Positions 22,338 to 35,322 of a DNA stretch of 64,000 nt are shown one piece after another. The stretch is from Rebecca billardiae RCC1528 (taxonomy: Eukaryota > Haptophyta): positions 1,426,001 to 1,490,000 of the forward strand of contig OZ251236.1 in assembly GCA_965240325.2 (NCBI GenBank), written 5' to 3'. Position 1 is the first letter of the stretch, and every line of letters begins with the position of its first letter. The position numbers and the translations under genes are program-made. The notes beneath the pieces were generated by a model. That model was not told the origin of the DNA, did not search any database, and saw only the letters and a program-made list of their open reading frames with translations.

Positions 22338-25300
22338 TCACGTCTGCGGCGCCATGCCGACGCGATCGCGGTTGGCGACGGCTTCTGACGCGAGTGGCGT
22401 GACCTGTTGGTCCGACCCGACGCCGGACTGCACGTACGGCGACGCGCCGTCGTCCTGCGGGCGTGGCCGCACGGGGTGCGTGGGCACGGGTGAGCCGAGC
22501 GAGCAGGGGACACGGCGGGCGCGGCGGGCGTGGCCGCGCGGCCGCTGGGCGCTGGGCGCGTGTGCGCTCACATCCTCTCTGGGCACATCGACGCGTGCGC
22601 GCTCGCCGCCGACCTCCGGTGACACCTCCGAGCGCTCGGCGCGCTTCCATCGGCGGAAGAAGATGAACGCGGCGCAGAGCAGCAGTATGCTGCCGCCTCC
22701 GGCCGCGACGACCGGGATGACCCAATCTGGCAAGCCCTCCGTCTCAGCTGCGAGCGCGGGGCGCGCGGCGGCGGGGGCGGCGGCGGCGGCGGGGGCGGGG
22801 CGCGGCAGCCGTGAGCGCGCAGAGCGGCCGGCGCGGCGCGTGGAGCGCGAGCGAGGCGGCGCGGCGGCGCGCGAGCGCGCTCGTGCGCGGGCGGGCGCTC
22901 ACGGATGATCGTCGCAACGCCAGCGTCGTCGTCGTCGTCGCCGCCGCCGCCTCCTCCGCCACCGCCGCCACCGCTGTCGCCCGAGTCGCCGCCGCCGGAC
23001 GGTGATGGCGAGGCGACCACCTGCGACGGGGAGGCCAGCACCGGGATGCCGAGCGCGGCGGAGAGCTGCGCCGGCGTCGCCGACGAGAGGATGCCGGCGA
23101 TGTCGATGCCGGCGGCGGTGGCGGGGACGAAGATGCGCGTGGTCACCCTGAGCGCGGTCGCCTGCGGCCAGACCGTCTGGTCCCAGACCGCCAGCTGGCG
23201 GCCGCGCCGCCGCCCGTCCACCTCCACCTCTTCCAAGCTGCCCTCGTCAATGGTCACAAACGAGGTGCTGAACACGTTGCTGCCGATCTGGTCGTTGAGG
23301 AACGCGGCGATGTTTGCGCGGAAGGTGGTCCGCACGTCGAGCGTGAAGTCGGCGAGGGTGATGCCCAGCAGCCACGACATCTCGATCGACTCGCCAGGCG
23401 GCGAGGGCGGCGTGGGCGGCGGCGGCGAGGGCGGCGGCGCGGGCGGTTGGGGCGGCGGCGTGGGCGAGGGCGGCGGCGGTGCGGGTGGCGGCGGCGAGGG
23501 CGGCGAGGGCGGCGGGCTGAGGTCGAGGAAGATGGGCGGTGGCGGCGAGGGCGGCGGCGAGGGCGAGAGCGGCGGCGGCTGGGCGCCAATCGACGACCCG
23601 ATCGACGACCCGATCGACGAGCCGATCGACGATCCGATCGACGAGCCGATGCCGTCGAGGTCGCACGTGTCGTCGTCAATGGTGGCGAGCGAGTCGTAGT
23701 TCCTCGCGCGCGGGTCGGTGCAGCCGGCGCATGTCCTGTAGTCGCACAGCCCGCCGTCAGGCATGGGCGCCTGGTTGCCCGTCGTCGCGACCGGGTTGAA
23801 GTTGCACGCGTTCTGGTCCATGCAGCCGAAGATCGCCGGGATGCAGCACTCGGCGCGGAAGCACGAGACGGTCGCAGACGAGTCATAGTTGAGCGCCTCC
23901 GGCACGAGGCAGCCGACAAAGATGCAGTACGAGTCGTCCGGCGTGTTCGTCTGCGAGTTGTACGTGCTTGCGCTCGTGTCCTCGCAGCCGCGGATCACGG
24001 GGATGCAGCCGGTGTTGATCGTCGCCGTCGAGTCGTAGTTGATGAAGCCGTCGGGGAACATGCAGCCCGGGTACGCGCACGTGCCGTCGTCAATGTTTGC
24101 CGAGGGCACATAGTTCTGGGCGTCCGGGTCCGTGCACGCCGGGAACGGGTAGATGCACGAGTCGTCGTTGAAATTGGCGTTGGAGTCGAAGTTGAGCATC
24201 ACGGAGTGGATGCAGCCGAAGAAGGCGCACGTGCCGTCCTCCGTGTTCGCCGAGTCGACGAAGTTGGCCGCGTTGCTGTCCGTGCAGCCGCGCAGCTCGG
24301 GCGTGCACGTCGACGCGAGCGTCGCGCTCGAGTCGTATGCGGGCGAGGTCGAGTCGAGGCAGCCCTTGTACCGGCACGTGCCCGGCGCCTGCGCGGCGGA
24401 GATGTAGTCGGCGGCGAGCGAGTCCATGCAGCCCACGAGCGGCATGTCGCACAGCCCCTCCTCCGCCACGTTCGCCGTCGAGTCGTAGTTGAGCGCCATC
24501 GTGTTGAGGCAGCCGTAAAAGACGATCGCGCACGTGCCGTCGTCGACGACCGCCGCCGAGTCGAAGTTCTCGGCGACGCCGTCGGTGCAGCCGAGCACGA
24601 GCGACTCGCACCCCCCGCTCGAGACGGTCGCAGTCGAGTCGTAGTTGGGCCGGTCCGTCAGCATGCAGCCGTACGCCTCGACCACGCACGAGTCGTCCTC
24701 CGCCTCGGCCGCCGACTGGTAGTTCTCGGCGGTCGAGTCGGTGCAGCCCAAGATGGTGGCCGCGCAGCCGCTCGAGACGGTGGCCGTCGAGTCGTAGTTG
24801 GTCGCCGCAGAGTTCATGCAGCCGACGAACTCGACGATGCACGAGCCGTCGTCCACCATCGCGCGACCGTCGAAGTTGTCCGCCATGCTGTCCGCGCAGC
24901 CGTACGTCAGCAGCTCGCAGTCGCCCGCGACGGTCGCGGCCGAGTCGAAGTTTTGCGCGGTCGAGTCCATGCAGCCGAGGACGTCCACAAAGCACGAGCC
25001 GTCGTCCGCATCGGCTGACGCGGCGAAGTTGTCCGCGCTCGAGTCCGTGCAGCCGAGGACCAGCTGCGCGCACGCGCCAGTGTCGAGCACGGTCGCGCTC
25101 GAGTCGTAGTTGGCGTTGCTCGGCACCGTGCAGCCGCTCACCGCGGCGAAGCACGAGCCGTCGTCGATGGCCGCGCCGTCCGCGTAGTTGTCCGCGGCGG
25201 AGTCGGTGCATCCGCGCGCCGCGGCGACGCAGGTGCCCGAGACGGTCGCGTTCGAGTTGTAGTTGAGCGCGGTCGAGTCCATGCAGCCCTCGACGACGTC

Positions 25301-28300
25301 GAGGCACGAGCCGTCGTCCGACTCCGCGTCCGAGCCGTAGTTCTCCGCGGTCGAGTCCGTGCAGCCGTACGCAGGGATGGCGCAGTCGGCCGGCACCGTG
25401 GCGTCAGAGTTGAAGTTGGTCGCCGTCGAGTCCATGCAGCCCGCAACCTCGGTGAGGCACGAGCCGTCGTCCACGAGGGCGCTCGAGTCGTAGTTGTCCG
25501 CGCCCGGGTCGGTGCAGCCGTACAGCACCTCGTCGCACTCGCCCGCGACGGTCGCGTTCGAGTTGTAGTTGGCGGCGTTCGAGTCCATGCAGCCCTCGAC
25601 CGCGATCACGCACGAGTCGTCGTCCGCCGTCGCGCTCGCGTCATAGTTGTCTGCGGCCGGGTCGGTGCAGCCGTACGCGATCGAGTCGCACGTGCCCGGC
25701 GCGGTGGCGGTCGAGTCGTAGTTCGCCGCGTTCGAGTTCATGCACCCGACGTAGGCGGTGTAGCACGAGCCGTCGTCCACGACCGCCGAGGACGCGTAGT
25801 TGTCCGCGCTCGAGTCGGTGCAGCCAAACTCTGTCGAGTCGCAGCTGCCGTCGAGCGTCGCGGTCGAGTCGTAGTTGGGCGCGTCCGGGTCCATGCAGCC
25901 GATGAAGCCCTCCGCGACGCACGAGCCGTCGTCTACGAGGGCGGTCGAGTCGTAGTTGGCCGCGCTCGAGTCGGTGCAGCCGTAGTTCACCGCGTCGCAC
26001 TCGCCAGACGAGACGGTCGCTTCCGAGTTGAAGTTGGCGGCGTTCGAGTCCATGCAGCCGACCACCTCCTCCGCCGAGCACGAGCCGTCGTCCTCCTCGG
26101 CGGCCGAGTCGTAGTTTGGCGCGACCGAGCTGGTGCAGCCGTACGCGGTGTACACGCAGCCGCCCGACGCGACCGTGGCGTTGGACGCGTAGTTGGTCGC
26201 GGTCGGGTCCATGCAGCCCACCTCGCCCTCCTCCGAGCACGACGAGTCGTCGACCTCGGCGCTCGAGTCGAAGTTCTCCGCGGCCGGGTCGGTGCAGCCG
26301 TACGAGGTGTCGCAGCCGGTGCTGATCGTCGCGTTCGAGTTGTAGTTGCCCGCGAACGAGTCCATGCAGCCGTACACCACGTCGAGGCACGAGCCGTCGT
26401 CGACCATCGCGCGCGAGTCGTAGTTCTCGGAGAAGGAGTTGGTGCAGCCGTACGTGGACACCTCGCACTCGGCCGACACCGTCGCGCGCGAGTTGTAGTT
26501 GGGCGCGGCCGGGTCGAGGCAGCCCGCGTACACGCACTCACTCGCGCGCGTCACGTTGGCCGTCGCGTCGTAGTTCTCCGCCGCCGTGTCGTTGCACCCC
26601 ACCCCGCCGAACTCGTAGTCGATGTCGAGCTGGCGCCGGTTGCCGCCGCCGCCGAGGCTGGCGAGGAAGGCCTCGTAGTCGACGCGGAAGTAGATGCAGC
26701 CCTCGTTCACGTTGGACGCGGAGTCGTAGTTGAGCGCGAGGCTGGACATGCAGCCGCGCACGACCGGCACGCACGTGTGCACGTTGGGCAGGTTGGGGAA
26801 GTCGATGGCGAACTGCTCCGGCCCGTGCGTCGCCCACGACAGGTAGTTGAGCGCGGTCGTGTTCATGCAGCCGTACGCCTTGAACGTGCACGAGCCGGGG
26901 TCGGGCGTGTTGGCCGCCGGGTTGAAGTTGGCCGCGATCGGGTTCAGGCAGCCGCTCACCGGCAGCACGCACGCGTGCACGTTGGGCGCCAACGGGAAGT
27001 CGGCGGCGTACTCCTCCGGCCCGTGCGTCGCCGCGGATTTGTAGTTGAGCGCGTCGGAGTCCATGCAGCCGTACTTCTTGAAGACGCACGAGCCCGCCAG
27101 CTGCGCGTTCGCGAGCGAGTTGTAGTTCAACGCCCGCGGCGACATGCAGCCCGCCACCTCGGCCACGCACGCCGGGTGCGGGTTGGACAGCAGCGGGAAG
27201 TCCACGGCGAACTCCTCTGACGGGTGCGTCGCGAGGGCGTTGTAGTTGAGCGCCGTCGAGTCGGTGCAGCCGTACTTCTTGAAGGTGCACGCGCCGGGCG
27301 TGTGCGTGTTGGCGAGCGAGTTGTAGTTGAGCGCAAACGACGTCATGCAGCCCTGCACCTCGGGCACGCACACGTGCACGTTGGGCGAGAGCGGGAAGTC
27401 GAGCGCGAACTCGTCCGGCCCGTGCGTCGCCGCGGGCACGAAGTTGAGCGCCGTCGAGTCCATGCAGCCGTACACCTTGAACGTGCACGAGCCGTCGTCC
27501 ACCGTCGCGCTCGAATCGTAGTTACGCGCGCGCGACTGCGTGCAGCCCAGGAACGTGTACCGGCACGTGTGCTTGTTCGCGAGCGCGGGAAAGTCGACCG
27601 CGAAGTCCTCCGGCGTGTGCGTCGCCGACGACTTGTAGTTGTCCGCCGTCGAGTCCAGGCAGCCGTACACCTTGAACGTGCACGAGCCGTCGTCCACGTT
27701 GGCGCTCGGGTCGTAGTTGAGCGCGAAGCTCGAGGTACAGCCAGTGACCGTCGTGGTGCACTCGTGCACGTTGGGCGACGAGGGGAAGTCCACGGCGAAG
27801 TCGGCGGGGCCGTGCGTCGCCGTCGACATGTAGTTGTCCGCCGTCGAGTCCAGGCAGCCGTACACCTTGTACACGCACGTGTCGTTGTGCACGGTGGCGA
27901 GCGAGTCGTAGTTGAGCGCGCGCGTCGCCGTGCAGCCGTACACCGGCGGCTCGAAGGTGCACACGTGCACGTTGGGCGCCGACGGGAAGTCGATGGCGAA
28001 CTGCTCCGGCCCGTGCGTCGCCGCCGGGTTGTAGTTGTCCGCCGTCGAGTTCATGCAGCCGTACTTCTTGAACGTGCACGAGCTGTCGCCCGTGTTGGCG
28101 CTCGGGTCATAGTTGAGCGCGCGCGTCGACGTGCAGCCGTACACGCGCGGGACGCACACGTGCACGTTCGTCGCCGACGGGAAGTCGATGGCGAACTGAG
28201 CGGGCCCGGCCGTCGCCGCCGGGTTGTAGTTGAGCGCCGTCGAGTCCATGCAGCCGTACTTGCTGTGGATGCAGAGCGACGACACGTGCACGTTGGCGCT

Positions 28301-31054
28301 CGAGTCGTAGTTGGTCGCAAACGTGGCCATGCAGCCGGGGGCCGAGGGCACGCACGTGTACGGGTTCGCGGCGAGGGGGAAGGCGAGGCTGAACGCCTCG
28401 GGCCCCGCCGTCGCCGTGGCCACGTAGTTGATCGCGGTCGAGTCCAGGCAGCCGTACGTCGGGTAGACGCACGAGCCCGCCAGGTGGTGGGTGGCGCTCG
28501 AGTCGTAGTTGGTCGCGCGCGTGTTGGTGCAGCCGAGCGCCTTGGGCTGGCACACGTACGGGTTGGTCGTCGCCGAGGGGAAGTCGACCGCGTACGCGTC
28601 GGGCCCGTGCGTCGCGAGCGAGTTGTAGTTGAGCGCCGTCGAGTCGGCGCAGCCGTACGTCTTGAACGCGCACCGCGTCGCGTTGTGCACGTTGGCGGCC
28701 GAGTCGTAGTTGAGCGCGCGCGTCGACATGCAGCCGACGATGCCGGGGATGCACGCGTGCACGTTCGTGGCGCCGTCGGCGAGGCCGAGGTCCACGGCGT
28801 ACTCCTCCGGGCCGTGCGTCGCGTACGAGAGGTAGTTGAGCGAGCCGGGCTCCATGCAGCCGTACACCTTGTAGGCGCACATGCTCTCGACGTGCACGTT
28901 GGCGGACGAGTCGAAGTTGAGCGCGCGCGGCGACATGCAGCCGGGGAAGCCGGGGACGCACGAGTGCACGTTGGGCCCGGGCGGCAGGCCGCGGTCGGCG
29001 GCGTACTGCTCCGGCCCGGCCGTCGCCGACGGGTTGAAGTTGAGCGCCGTCGAGTCCGTGCAGCCGTACACGTTGAACACGCAGAGCGAGCGCACGTGCA
29101 CGTTGGCGGACGAGTCGAAGTTGGTCGCGGTCGACGACATGCAGCCGGGGAAGCTGGGGACGCACGAGTGCACGTTGGGCCCGGGCGGCAGGCCGAGGTC
29201 GATGGCGTACTGCTCCGGGCCGGCCGTCGCCGACGGGTTGAAGTTGAGCGCCGTCGAGTCCAGGCAGCCGTACACCTTGTACACGCACGAGCCGTCGTTC
29301 CGGTTGGCGCTCGGGTTGTAGTTGAGCGCGCGCGACACGAGGCAGCCGGGGATGGGCATGACGCACGAGCCGTCGTCCTCCCCGGCGAGTTGCTGGTAGT
29401 TGATCGCGTTCGAGTCCGTGCACCCCCGCGGCACGTACACACACGAGTCGTCGTCGATGTTCGCGTCCGAGTTGTACGCCGAGTTGGACGGGTCCATGCA
29501 GCCCTCCACCTTGGGGATGCAGCAGCCGTCGCAGTCGACCGTCGCCGACGGGAAGAAGTTCCACGCGTCCGGGTCGCGGCAGCCCTCGATCTCGAAGCTG
29601 CACGAGGTGTTGGTCGACGCCTGCGCCTCCGAGTCGTAGTTCGACGCGGAGGGCACCGTGCAGCCGATCTTGAACGGGGCGATGCAGCAGCCGTCGCACG
29701 GCACGGTCGCGCCGGGGAAGTAGTTGAACGCGGTCGAGTCCGTGCAGCCCACGATGTCGTACTGGCACTGGCCGTCGTCCACGGTGGCGAGCGAGTCGTA
29801 GTTGGCCGCGACGTTGTGCGTGCAGCCCAGCCGGGGGAAGATGCACCCCACCTCGCGGCACTCGAACGGCACGCCGTCCTCGGCGAGCGCGGGCGCGAGG
29901 CACGTCTCCGGGTTGAGCGCGGTCGTGTTGAAGCACGCCTCCTGGAAGCACGAGCCGTCCTCCTCGTTGGCCGCCGACTCGTAGTTGGTGGCGAAGGGCA
30001 CGGTGCAGCCCGGCGTGGTGTACCCGCAGCACTCGTTGGCGCCGCCCTGATCCGACGGGCAGCCGCACGTCGCCGCCGAGTCGAAGTTGAACGCCCTCGG
30101 GTCCATGCAGCCAAACTCGCACGGCGGCGGCGGCGGCGGCGGCGGCATCGGCGGGCTGCCCGGCGGCAAGGGCGGCGGCGACGGCGTCACCGGCGGCGGC
30201 GAGGGCGGCGGCGGCGCGGGCGGCGGCGGCGCGGGCGGCGGCGGCGAGGGCGGCGACGGCGCCACCGTCAGAGACACGACAAACGGCAGCTGCGGGATCG
30301 AGACCGGCACGGAGGTCGGCACGGAGGTCGGCAGCGACACCGGCAGCGACACCGGCAGCGACACCCGCGGCGGCGGCTCGACGGGCGGCCCGAGGGGCAC
30401 CTCCGAGAGCACGTCCTTGAACTCGAAGGCGAGCGAGACAACCGAGACCACTGAGAGCGCCGAGATGACGGGCGGCGGCGGCACCGCATCCACCACCGAG
30501 ACGGGCAGCGAGAAGAGCCCGACCGCGAGCGACGGCGGCACAGAGATGGCCTCGGCCGGCACAGAGAAGGCCTCGATCGGCTGCTGGATGGTGATGGAGA
30601 AGACGGAGAGCAGCTCGAAGGTCTCGTCAATGAGCGTGATCGCCACCGACGGCGGCTGCGAGATCGCCGGCACCTCGAGCTCCACAATCGACGGCACTGA
30701 CACCACGGAGATGATCGAGAAGAGCGAGGTGACCGACGGGATGCCCGGCAGAGACGGGATCTCCGGGAACGAGACCGGCACGTCCTCGGGGAGCGAGAAG
30801 GCGCCGAGGTCGGGGATGGCGAAGGAGATCGGCGCCTCGGGCATCGGCAGGTCTTGCGGGATGAACGAGAGCACCAGCTCGGCGCGCGCGCCGCAGAGCA
30901 TCGACAGCGCAATCAGGCTGCAGAGGAGCGCAGACGCGCCCCGCGGCCGTACGCCGCCGCCAGCGGCGGCCCTCCTCCGCGTCGCGCTCGCAGCGCGCGG
31001 CTCGGAGCGAGCAGCTTCGTCAGGCATCATCGAGCCCGCTCGTGTGAACGCCAT
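22338..31054 (-). CDS. Giant secreted/membrane protein with about 73 GC-x-D...DDGSC cysteine repeats
   Basis: Exons 31054-22903 and 22747-22338 (intron 155 bp, GTGAGC...CGCAG, phase 1) encode 2853 residues. A long basic n-region precedes a signal-type helix (about 41-58). A Ser/Pro/Val-rich region of about 200 residues and a poly-Pro segment follow. Then come about 73 cysteine repeats of the form GC(M/T)(D/S)-x-x-A-x-N(Y/F)-x-S-x-A...DDGSC. The first 35 or so alternate long (about 39 residues) and short (about 26) units; the later ones are short and acidic. A 30-residue linker with YEAFLASLGGGG separates the two classes. After them come five Ile-Gly-Ser-Ser units, a second Pro-rich stretch, a globular domain (TLADFTLDVRTTF...), a Gly/Asp spacer, one TM helix (VIPVVAAGGGSILLLCAAF) and a basic tail. 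Such repeats occur in algal and bacterial surface proteins. A cell-coat or adhesion role is inferred. Confidence 0.85.
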
Positions 31055-31927
31055 CGAGCCTGACCACGGCAAGCAGCACTCGCACGCGGCGCACCAGGCA
31101 GAGCTGCGACCCTGCGCGAGCAGTTGCGGCGCGAGCGCAGCGCGCGCGCGCGGCCGCGGGCGTGAGGACGAGGCGGCTGTGGCCAGGCACGCTGTGGTGC
31201 GCGCGTGAGGATCACATGCGCCCCGACACACGCTTGCTCCGGCTCCTCCCCACCACGCCTGCCAACGCCGGCCGCGCGCATGGACCAGCCAGGCGCACTC
31301 CATGGACGCCCCGTCCCGCCACGGCCAGCCGGCGGGACACGCGACGTGCTCCGGCGTCGGCGGCGGGCCACGCAGGCGCAGAGCCGAGGTACTCGCGCGT
31401 ACGCACGGCCTGCGCGGCCGCGAGTCGCGCGAGGCGGCCTGCGCACCTGGCTCAGCCTTGCCGCGAGTGCGCTCCAGGCGGCTCAACCCTTGGCGCGGCT
31501 AGCCTCCCCGCTTGCAACGGAGACTTGCGTCAAGCTGACCAGTTGCGGTAAGCCGCTGTCTGCGAAACGCATATTCCGGTGCCCTTGGCGAGCGTGAAAG
31601 GCGAGTCCGGCTTGGCGGTTACCAACTGCTTACAACCCCGACCGAGCTGCGAGAGCAGCTCTGTGATTGGCCAGTCCAGGCGTCGTTGGGGGCTACAAAG
31701 TTGGGAGGACGAAAAGTCGAAATTATTAAAACCCGGTGCAACCTTGATGGCTGCTTTGGCGAGCGATGGCGGCCGCTCCCTCCCGGAGACTTCAAAGTCC
31801 CCCCCTGCTTTGGCGCTATTCAGAAGCCCCCTTGCTCACGCCTACCTGCGCTGATAGATGAGTGATCGGACGTTCGCCATAGAGTACGGACGTAGTACTC
31901 CGCTGCGTCGGGCGCAAGCGCAGCGCT
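31055..31927. other. Intergenic, 873 bp
   Basis: The giant gene's frame stays open upstream to about 31486, but the extra residues are composition-biased and lack homology cues, so the ATG at 31054 was kept. The stretch 31500-31860 is less GC-rich and probably carries the promoter and the FHA gene's 3' UTR. Confidence 0.4.
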
Positions 31928-34900
31928 TCAGGACTCGAAGGGAGGACTGCCGCTGCCCGCGGCGAGCGTGAGCTGCTGCTGCATCGAGAGCGGCTGCATG
32001 CACGTGTCCGCCTCGCCCCCGGCAACGCCTGGCCAGTCGGGCGGTGGCATTGTTGCCGACGCTGCCGCCGCCGCCGCCTCTGCCGCCGCCACCGCCGCGG
32101 CGGCGGCGGCGGCGGCGTGAGCGGCATCCGGCAACACGGCGGTGCGCGCGCCATCACAAGCGCCGACGCTGCCGCCCTCTCCTGAGCCCGCCAGGGCGCC
32201 CTGCTGCACTGCGTCGAGCTGTCGTGGCGGGTGGGCGTGATGGGCGAGAGGCGAGAGCGCACACGTGGGCGAGCCGTGTCCACGCGCCATCGGCGTGATG
32301 GCCATCCTGCCGGCTGTGGTGGGACGCGCCGCCGAGCCGGCGCCGGGTGTGTCCAGCTCGGTCTCCGCGTCCGCGCAGCCCGCCGGCGTGCGCACGCCCG
32401 CAGAGTGCGCGCGCGACTTGCCGCCGCTGTCTCGGCTGCCTTCGCCGGCGGCGCCGGCGGCGGCGGCCGTCGGCGTGAAAGGCGGTGGCGGCGCCACAAA
32501 GGTAGTCGGCGACCTCCCGTCGGGCCCGCACGCCGGATCGGTGTCGGATCCATTGCCGCGCCGCCCTGCGGACGGTGGCGGCTGGGCGGCGGGCGTGGGC
32601 GTGGGCGCGCTCAGCTCTGCGCCGAGAGCGTGGGACGGCCGCGCGTGCGGCAGGCACACGGCGGGCGAGCCCTGCGTGGCGGCCAGCTCACGCGAGCGCG
32701 GCGTGTCTCCCGATGCGTGCGCCGGTGGTGTCTCCGTCTGCTGCTGCTCCTCCTCCTCCTCCTCCTCCTGCTCGTGCTGCTGCTGCCGTTGCCGTTGCCG
32801 CCGCGGCAGGTCTGAGCCCGCGCGCTCGAGCACTGCGCTGAGCCGACCGCCGAGCCGCGGCGAGGACGGCGCGCAGCCGCCATCGCCATCGCGCGCATCG
32901 GGTGCCGCGCCGCGCGTGGCGCCCGAGCCCGGCGGCGGCTCGGTGTGCGGCTGCGTGCCCTCAGCCAGCGCGGGCGTGCCACGCTCCTCCGTCTCCTCCG
33001 CCTCGGCGGAGCGCTCGGCGGCGCTGGCCGCGCGCGCTCTCGGCGCGAGTGGCGGTCGCAGAGCTTCGCCGGCCGCGCCGTCGACGTCCATGGCACCGGT
33101 GCCCGCGCCCGCGGCGGAGAGCGGCACCGTGCCCTGCTCCACCCCGCGCTCGGCGCCCGCCTCCAACTCAGCCCTGAGCTTGCCCACGGCAGCCGTGGCC
33201 GCCTCGAGCGCGCCGAGCACCGAGCACGCGTGCACGTCCGAGCGTGCCGCGCGCGCGTGCGCCTCCTCCAGCGCCGCGCCCACGCCGGCGGCGTCGGCGC
33301 GCGCGGCGGTCGCGCACGCCTCGGCGGAGAACACGCGCGCGCTCTCCTCCCGGAGCTGCCGCTGCAGGGCGTCGCGCTCTCGCGCGCGCTCGCCCTCGGC
33401 CGCGGCGAGCCGCTGCTCGGCCGCGTCCGCACGCGAGGCCTGCTGGTGCGCGCTCTGCTCCGCAGCCGTGCGCGCCGCGCTCGCCGCCGCCGCCTGCCTC
33501 TGCTGCTCGGCGGCGGCGGCAGTGGCCTCCTGCTGCGCGTGGCGCAGCCGCTCGACCTCGTCTCGCAGGCCCGCGCCGACCTCCCGCTCGGCGCGCAGCT
33601 CCCCCCGGACCTCGCCGAGCTCGCTCTCGTGCCGCGCGGCCGCCGCGTCGAGCGCGCTCTGCGCCTGGCCCGCCTGCGCGCGCGCCTCGGCCGCCTCGGC
33701 GCGCGCCGCCGTGAGGCTCTCGCTGGCGGCGGCGATCTGGGCGTGCAGCGCGTCGATCTGCTGGCGCTGCGAGTCGCACGCCGCCTCCGCCTTCTGCGCG
33801 CGCGCCTCCGCCGCGTGCGCCTTCGCGCGCTCCGCCGCGCCCTCGGAGCGCGCGGCCGCCTGCGCCTCCGTGGCGTCGGCCAGCGCGCGCTCCGCGGCGG
33901 CGCTCTTGCTGTTCGCCTTCGCCACGAGCTCCTCGCCGCGCGCGAGCTGCTCGCGCAGCTCGGCGGCGTCCTTGCGCAGCGAGTCCACCTCGCGCGCGAG
34001 CTCCTCGCGCGCCTGCGCCGCCGCGCTCGCCGCCGCCTCGCGCTCGGCGCGTGCCCTGGCCGCGTCCGCCGTGCCACGCACGACCTCGTTCAGAGCGACG
34101 GCCTCCAGCGCCTCGAGCTCGTGCTGCTGCGCGTTCGCCGTCCGCTCGAGGTCGAGCTTGAGCCTGTTGAGCTCGGCGAGCTGGCGCTGGAGCTCGTCAC
34201 GCGCGCTCGACGCCTCGTCGCGCGCGCGCTTCGCCGCGCGCACCTCGTCCGCGCTCGTCGCTGCGGCGCCGCTCGCGCCGGCCCAGCCCGCCGAGTCGCG
34301 CGCGCGCGCGGGCGGGCGCGCTGGCGAGGTCGTGGGCAGCGGCGCGTCGTCCGGCGAGAGCGGGCGCTTCTGAGCGGGCGCGATCGTCGCGCCGCGCATG
34401 CCAGCGTTCATCGCGCTCGCGAGAGCCGTCGGCACCGAGTGCGGCTCATCCGCGCGCGCCGCGTGCGCGCCGGCGCAGCTGCCGTCCTCAGGCGCGCGCG
34501 CTTCGTCGTCGCTGCAGCGAAAGACGCGGAAGTAGGGCAGCGGGGCGGTTCCCTCGTACTTGCTCGTCACGAGTCGGACCACGTCGCCCTCCCGCAGCGT
34601 CTGGTGCCGCCCGGACCCGTCCGGGTGCTTCGGCACGCGCTTGCGGTTCACAAAGGTGCCATTCGTGCTCACGTCCGTCAGCCTGAGCTCGCCCGCGTCG
34701 GTGCGGTCAAAGTGGCAGTGCACGGAGGAGACGTACTGGAGGGCGACCGCGACGGTGACCTGCGTGCGAGCGCCGCGCGCCGCGAGAGCGCGTGCTCAGC
34801 GAGCGCCGCTGCCGGCGCCGCGCGCGAGAGCACGCGCGCGCGCGCGCGCGCGCACCCGCTCCGGCTCGCGCCCGATCGTCCAGCGCTCGCCCTCGCGCAG

Positions 34901-34969
34901 CCGCACGATCGAGGTGTGATCATTGTCCAAGGCGTCTGCGAAGTGAGCCTCCAGCGTGAGCTCCGCCAT
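31928..34969 (-). CDS. FHA-domain coiled-coil protein
   Basis: Exons 34969-34856 and 34759-31928 (intron 96 bp, GTGCGC...CGCAG, phase 0) encode 981 residues. The FHA phosphothreonine-binding fold spans the splice: TIGREPER (Arg34), then VSSVHCHF (Ser49, His52) and DVSTNGTFVN (68-77), all key FHA positions. Residues about 150-560 are an uninterrupted Ala/Glu/Arg-rich coiled coil (for example ELQRQLAELNRLKLDLE). The C-terminal 350 residues are low complexity, with a Gln/Glu run encoded by CTC repeats and SP/TP sites. The order (N-terminal FHA, long coiled coil) resembles animal FHAD1, but orthology is unproven. It is likely a phospho-dependent scaffold; its location is unknown. Confidence 0.85.
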
Positions 34970-35322
34970 GGGCGCAGAGGCCGCACGCAACCTGACCTGA
35001 GGAGGGCCGGACGCGCTCGTGCGCCACGTTGGTCGATGCTTTGGCGGAAGCGTCTGCAGCCTTTGCGCACTCTTTAATTCTTTTAAGTGTTTTTGCCTTT
35101 TTCCGGGTTTATTCCGCCTGGAAAAAGGTTTCTGCTGTGAATGAGCACCAATGCACGTGCCCAAAAGCCCTGTTAGCCCAGGCACAGCATCCAGCCCTGG
35201 CCAGCGTTGCGCTGGACGACACGACGGTCGACGGCACTGGCGCTCGTCGGCCGGGAGGCGGGACTGCCGGGACTCGTTGGCCACCGCGGCGCGGCGCGCG
35301 GCCTGTGGTACGCGCGCCGGGC
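34970..35322. other. Intergenic, 353 bp
   Basis: Contains an AT-richer patch (35050-35150) that fits a promoter for the minus-strand FHA gene, and the downstream end of the hydrolase gene. No further gene was seen. Confidence 0.4.

Noticed and set aside
27224-30454. A 1,076-codon open frame on the plus strand opposite the cysteine-repeat gene
   Set aside because: It is Arg/Val/His-rich with no domain, and is the antisense shadow of regularly repeated codons on the minus strand.
22338-31054. Viral or bacterial origin of the cysteine-repeat gene
   Set aside because: Similar repeats occur in bacterial proteins, but the gene has a spliced transmembrane exon, host-like GC content and algal-type Pro-rich linkers; transfer cannot be argued from this sequence alone.
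31055-31486. 144 extra codons upstream of the giant gene's ATG
   Set aside because: It would bury the signal peptide behind a Cys/Arg/Ala-rich tail without any family feature.
32265-34373. A 702-codon plus-strand frame opposite the FHA gene
   Set aside because: Ser/Ala/Arg repeats mirror the coiled-coil codons; no independent motif.
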